Assembly (NCBI RefSeq): GCF_003966735.1
Contig: NZ_AP017378.1
Span: 729,501 to 793,500 of the forward strand
Source of the DNA: Desulfovibrio ferrophilus
Lineage (GTDB): Bacteria > Desulfobacterota > Desulfovibrionia > Desulfovibrionales > Desulfovibrionaceae
Direction of reading: 5' to 3'
Length of the DNA stretch: 64,000 nt
Part shown: piece by piece, positions 63,421 through 64,000 of the stretch
How the letters are laid out: each line of letters begins with the position of its first letter
Numbering within the stretch: the first letter of the stretch is position 1
The notes under the pieces: model-generated
The model's input: only the letters and a program-made list of their open reading frames with translations
Databases searched by the model: none
What the model was told of the DNA's origin: nothing
Translations under genes and position numbers: made by a program

Positions 63421-64000
63421 TCAGTTGATCACTCCCAGTTCGCGGCCCACCTTGATGAAGGCGTCCACCGCGCGATTGATTTGGTCACGGGTGTGGGCAG
63501 CGGACATCTGGGTGCGGATGCGTGCCTTGCCCTTGGGCACAACAGGGAAGCTGAAGCCGATGACGTAGATGCCTTTTTCCAGCAGCCCTGCGGCCATTTT
63601 CTGGGCCAGAACAGCGTCGCCAAGCATCACCGGGATAATGGCATGTTCGCCAGGAACCAGATCGAATCCGGCCTCCTGCATGCGGCTGCGGAAATGGTGG
63701 CTGTTGTCAGTCAGGCGTTCGCGCAGTTCCGTTGTCTCGGACAGCATGTCCAGCACGGCGATGGACGTGGCCGCGATGACCGGGGCCAGACTGTTGGAGA
63801 AAAGATACGGGCGTGAACGCTGCCTGAGCCACTCTATGATTTCCCTGCGCCCGGAGGTGTAACCGCCGGAGGCACCGCCCAGAGCTTTGCCCAGGGTGCC
63901 GGTGATGATGTCTACCCTGCCCATGACCCCGCAGTGCTCATGAGTACCGCGGCCTGTTTGACCGACAAAGCCCACTGCGTGGGAGTCATCCACCATGACC
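63421..64000 (-). CDS. kbl: Glycine C-acetyltransferase (2-amino-3-ketobutyrate CoA ligase), 5' part cut
   Basis: 193 residues of the C-terminal half are visible; the gene continues past the window edge. PLP-dependent alpha-oxoamine synthase: [20 protein letters not shown], the PLP lysine in [14 protein letters not shown], and a C-terminal domain with [15 protein letters not shown]. It cleaves 2-amino-3-oxobutyrate with CoA to glycine and acetyl-CoA, the product of Tdh. It is first in the kbl-tdh pair. Confidence 0.94.
   Translation of the reverse strand, partial: VMVDDSHAVGFVGQTGRGTHEHCGVMGRVDIITGTLGKALGGASGGYTSGRREIIEWLRQRSRPYLFSNSLAPVIAATSIAVLDMLSETTELRERLTDNSHHFRSRMQEAGFDLVPGEHAIIPVMLGDAVLAQKMAAGLLEKGIYVIGFSFPVVPKGKARIRTQMSAAHTRDQINRAVDAFIKVGRELGVIN

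Overview
The window looks like a chromosomal segment of a sulfate-reducing deltaproteobacterium of the Desulfovibrio type. The evidence is an anaerobe-specific orange-protein (ORP) gene set with two ferredoxin-ATPases and a fused Mrp protein, hydrogenase-maturation hypA/hypB, a bacteriohemerythrin, a HesB-like selenoprotein, a CarD regulator beside rho, and many short genes of a kind seen mainly in that group. The genus is inferred from content only. Base composition is moderately GC-rich, apart from a distinctly AT-rich patch at about 14.2-14.65 kb. I see no insertion sequence, prophage or CRISPR array.

Layout. 1-10.3 kb: a signalling block with a very large hybrid histidine kinase (5' end cut by the window), then receiver proteins carrying an HD-GYP domain, an adenylate/guanylate cyclase domain and a kinase domain, and a convergent CheY. 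10.4-28.2 kb: mixed housekeeping and accessory genes (typA, EamA-type exporter, beta-carbonic anhydrase, DUF401 permease, DUF2784 protein, hemerythrin, flavoprotein, cyclophilin, glycosyltransferase-like protein, glutamine cyclotransferase, two lipoproteins of which one is FlgO-like, SppA-type peptidase), mostly in short units closed by clear terminators. 28.2-34.8 kb, minus strand: hypA-hypB-sigma54 activator, then a sigma54-type promoter, then a NifX-like protein, ORP, two ferredoxin-ATPases and MrpORP. The activator reading frame is broken at a run of seven C. 35.0-44.3 kb, plus strand: a candidate structured leader, a CBS-ACT protein, a branched-chain-amino-acid-type ABC transporter (livG, livH, livM, livK, livF) with an acyl-CoA ligase gene inside it, a 130-bp imperfect palindrome and a PaaK-like CoA ligase. 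44.3-45.2 kb: two paralogous IscA/HesB proteins, one with an in-frame TGA exactly where the other has a cysteine, which I read as selenocysteine. 45.4-58.4 kb: core genes pyrR, argB, hslU, hslV, a macro-domain protein, a BepA-like M48 protease, rho, carD, pth, rplY (CTC form), prs, tRNA-Gln, ispE and degP. 58.6-64 kb: tRNA-Arg, a hypothetical, a DUF4197 protein, an exported DUF1566 protein, tdh and the 3' part of kbl.

How the genes fit together. The ORP cluster is a co-regulated metal/iron-sulfur ATPase system that appears to depend on sigma54. hypAB upstream joins its regulator to nickel-hydrogenase maturation. The liv cluster with two CoA ligases and a CBS-ACT protein reads as an uptake-and-activation route for a carboxylic acid or amino-acid-derived substrate; the substrate is unknown. 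tdh-kbl turn threonine into glycine and acetyl-CoA. The most notable items are the HesB-like selenoprotein with its cysteine paralogue, the frameshifted ORP activator with its sigma54 promoter, the 130-bp palindrome after livF and the candidate RNA before the CBS-ACT gene.
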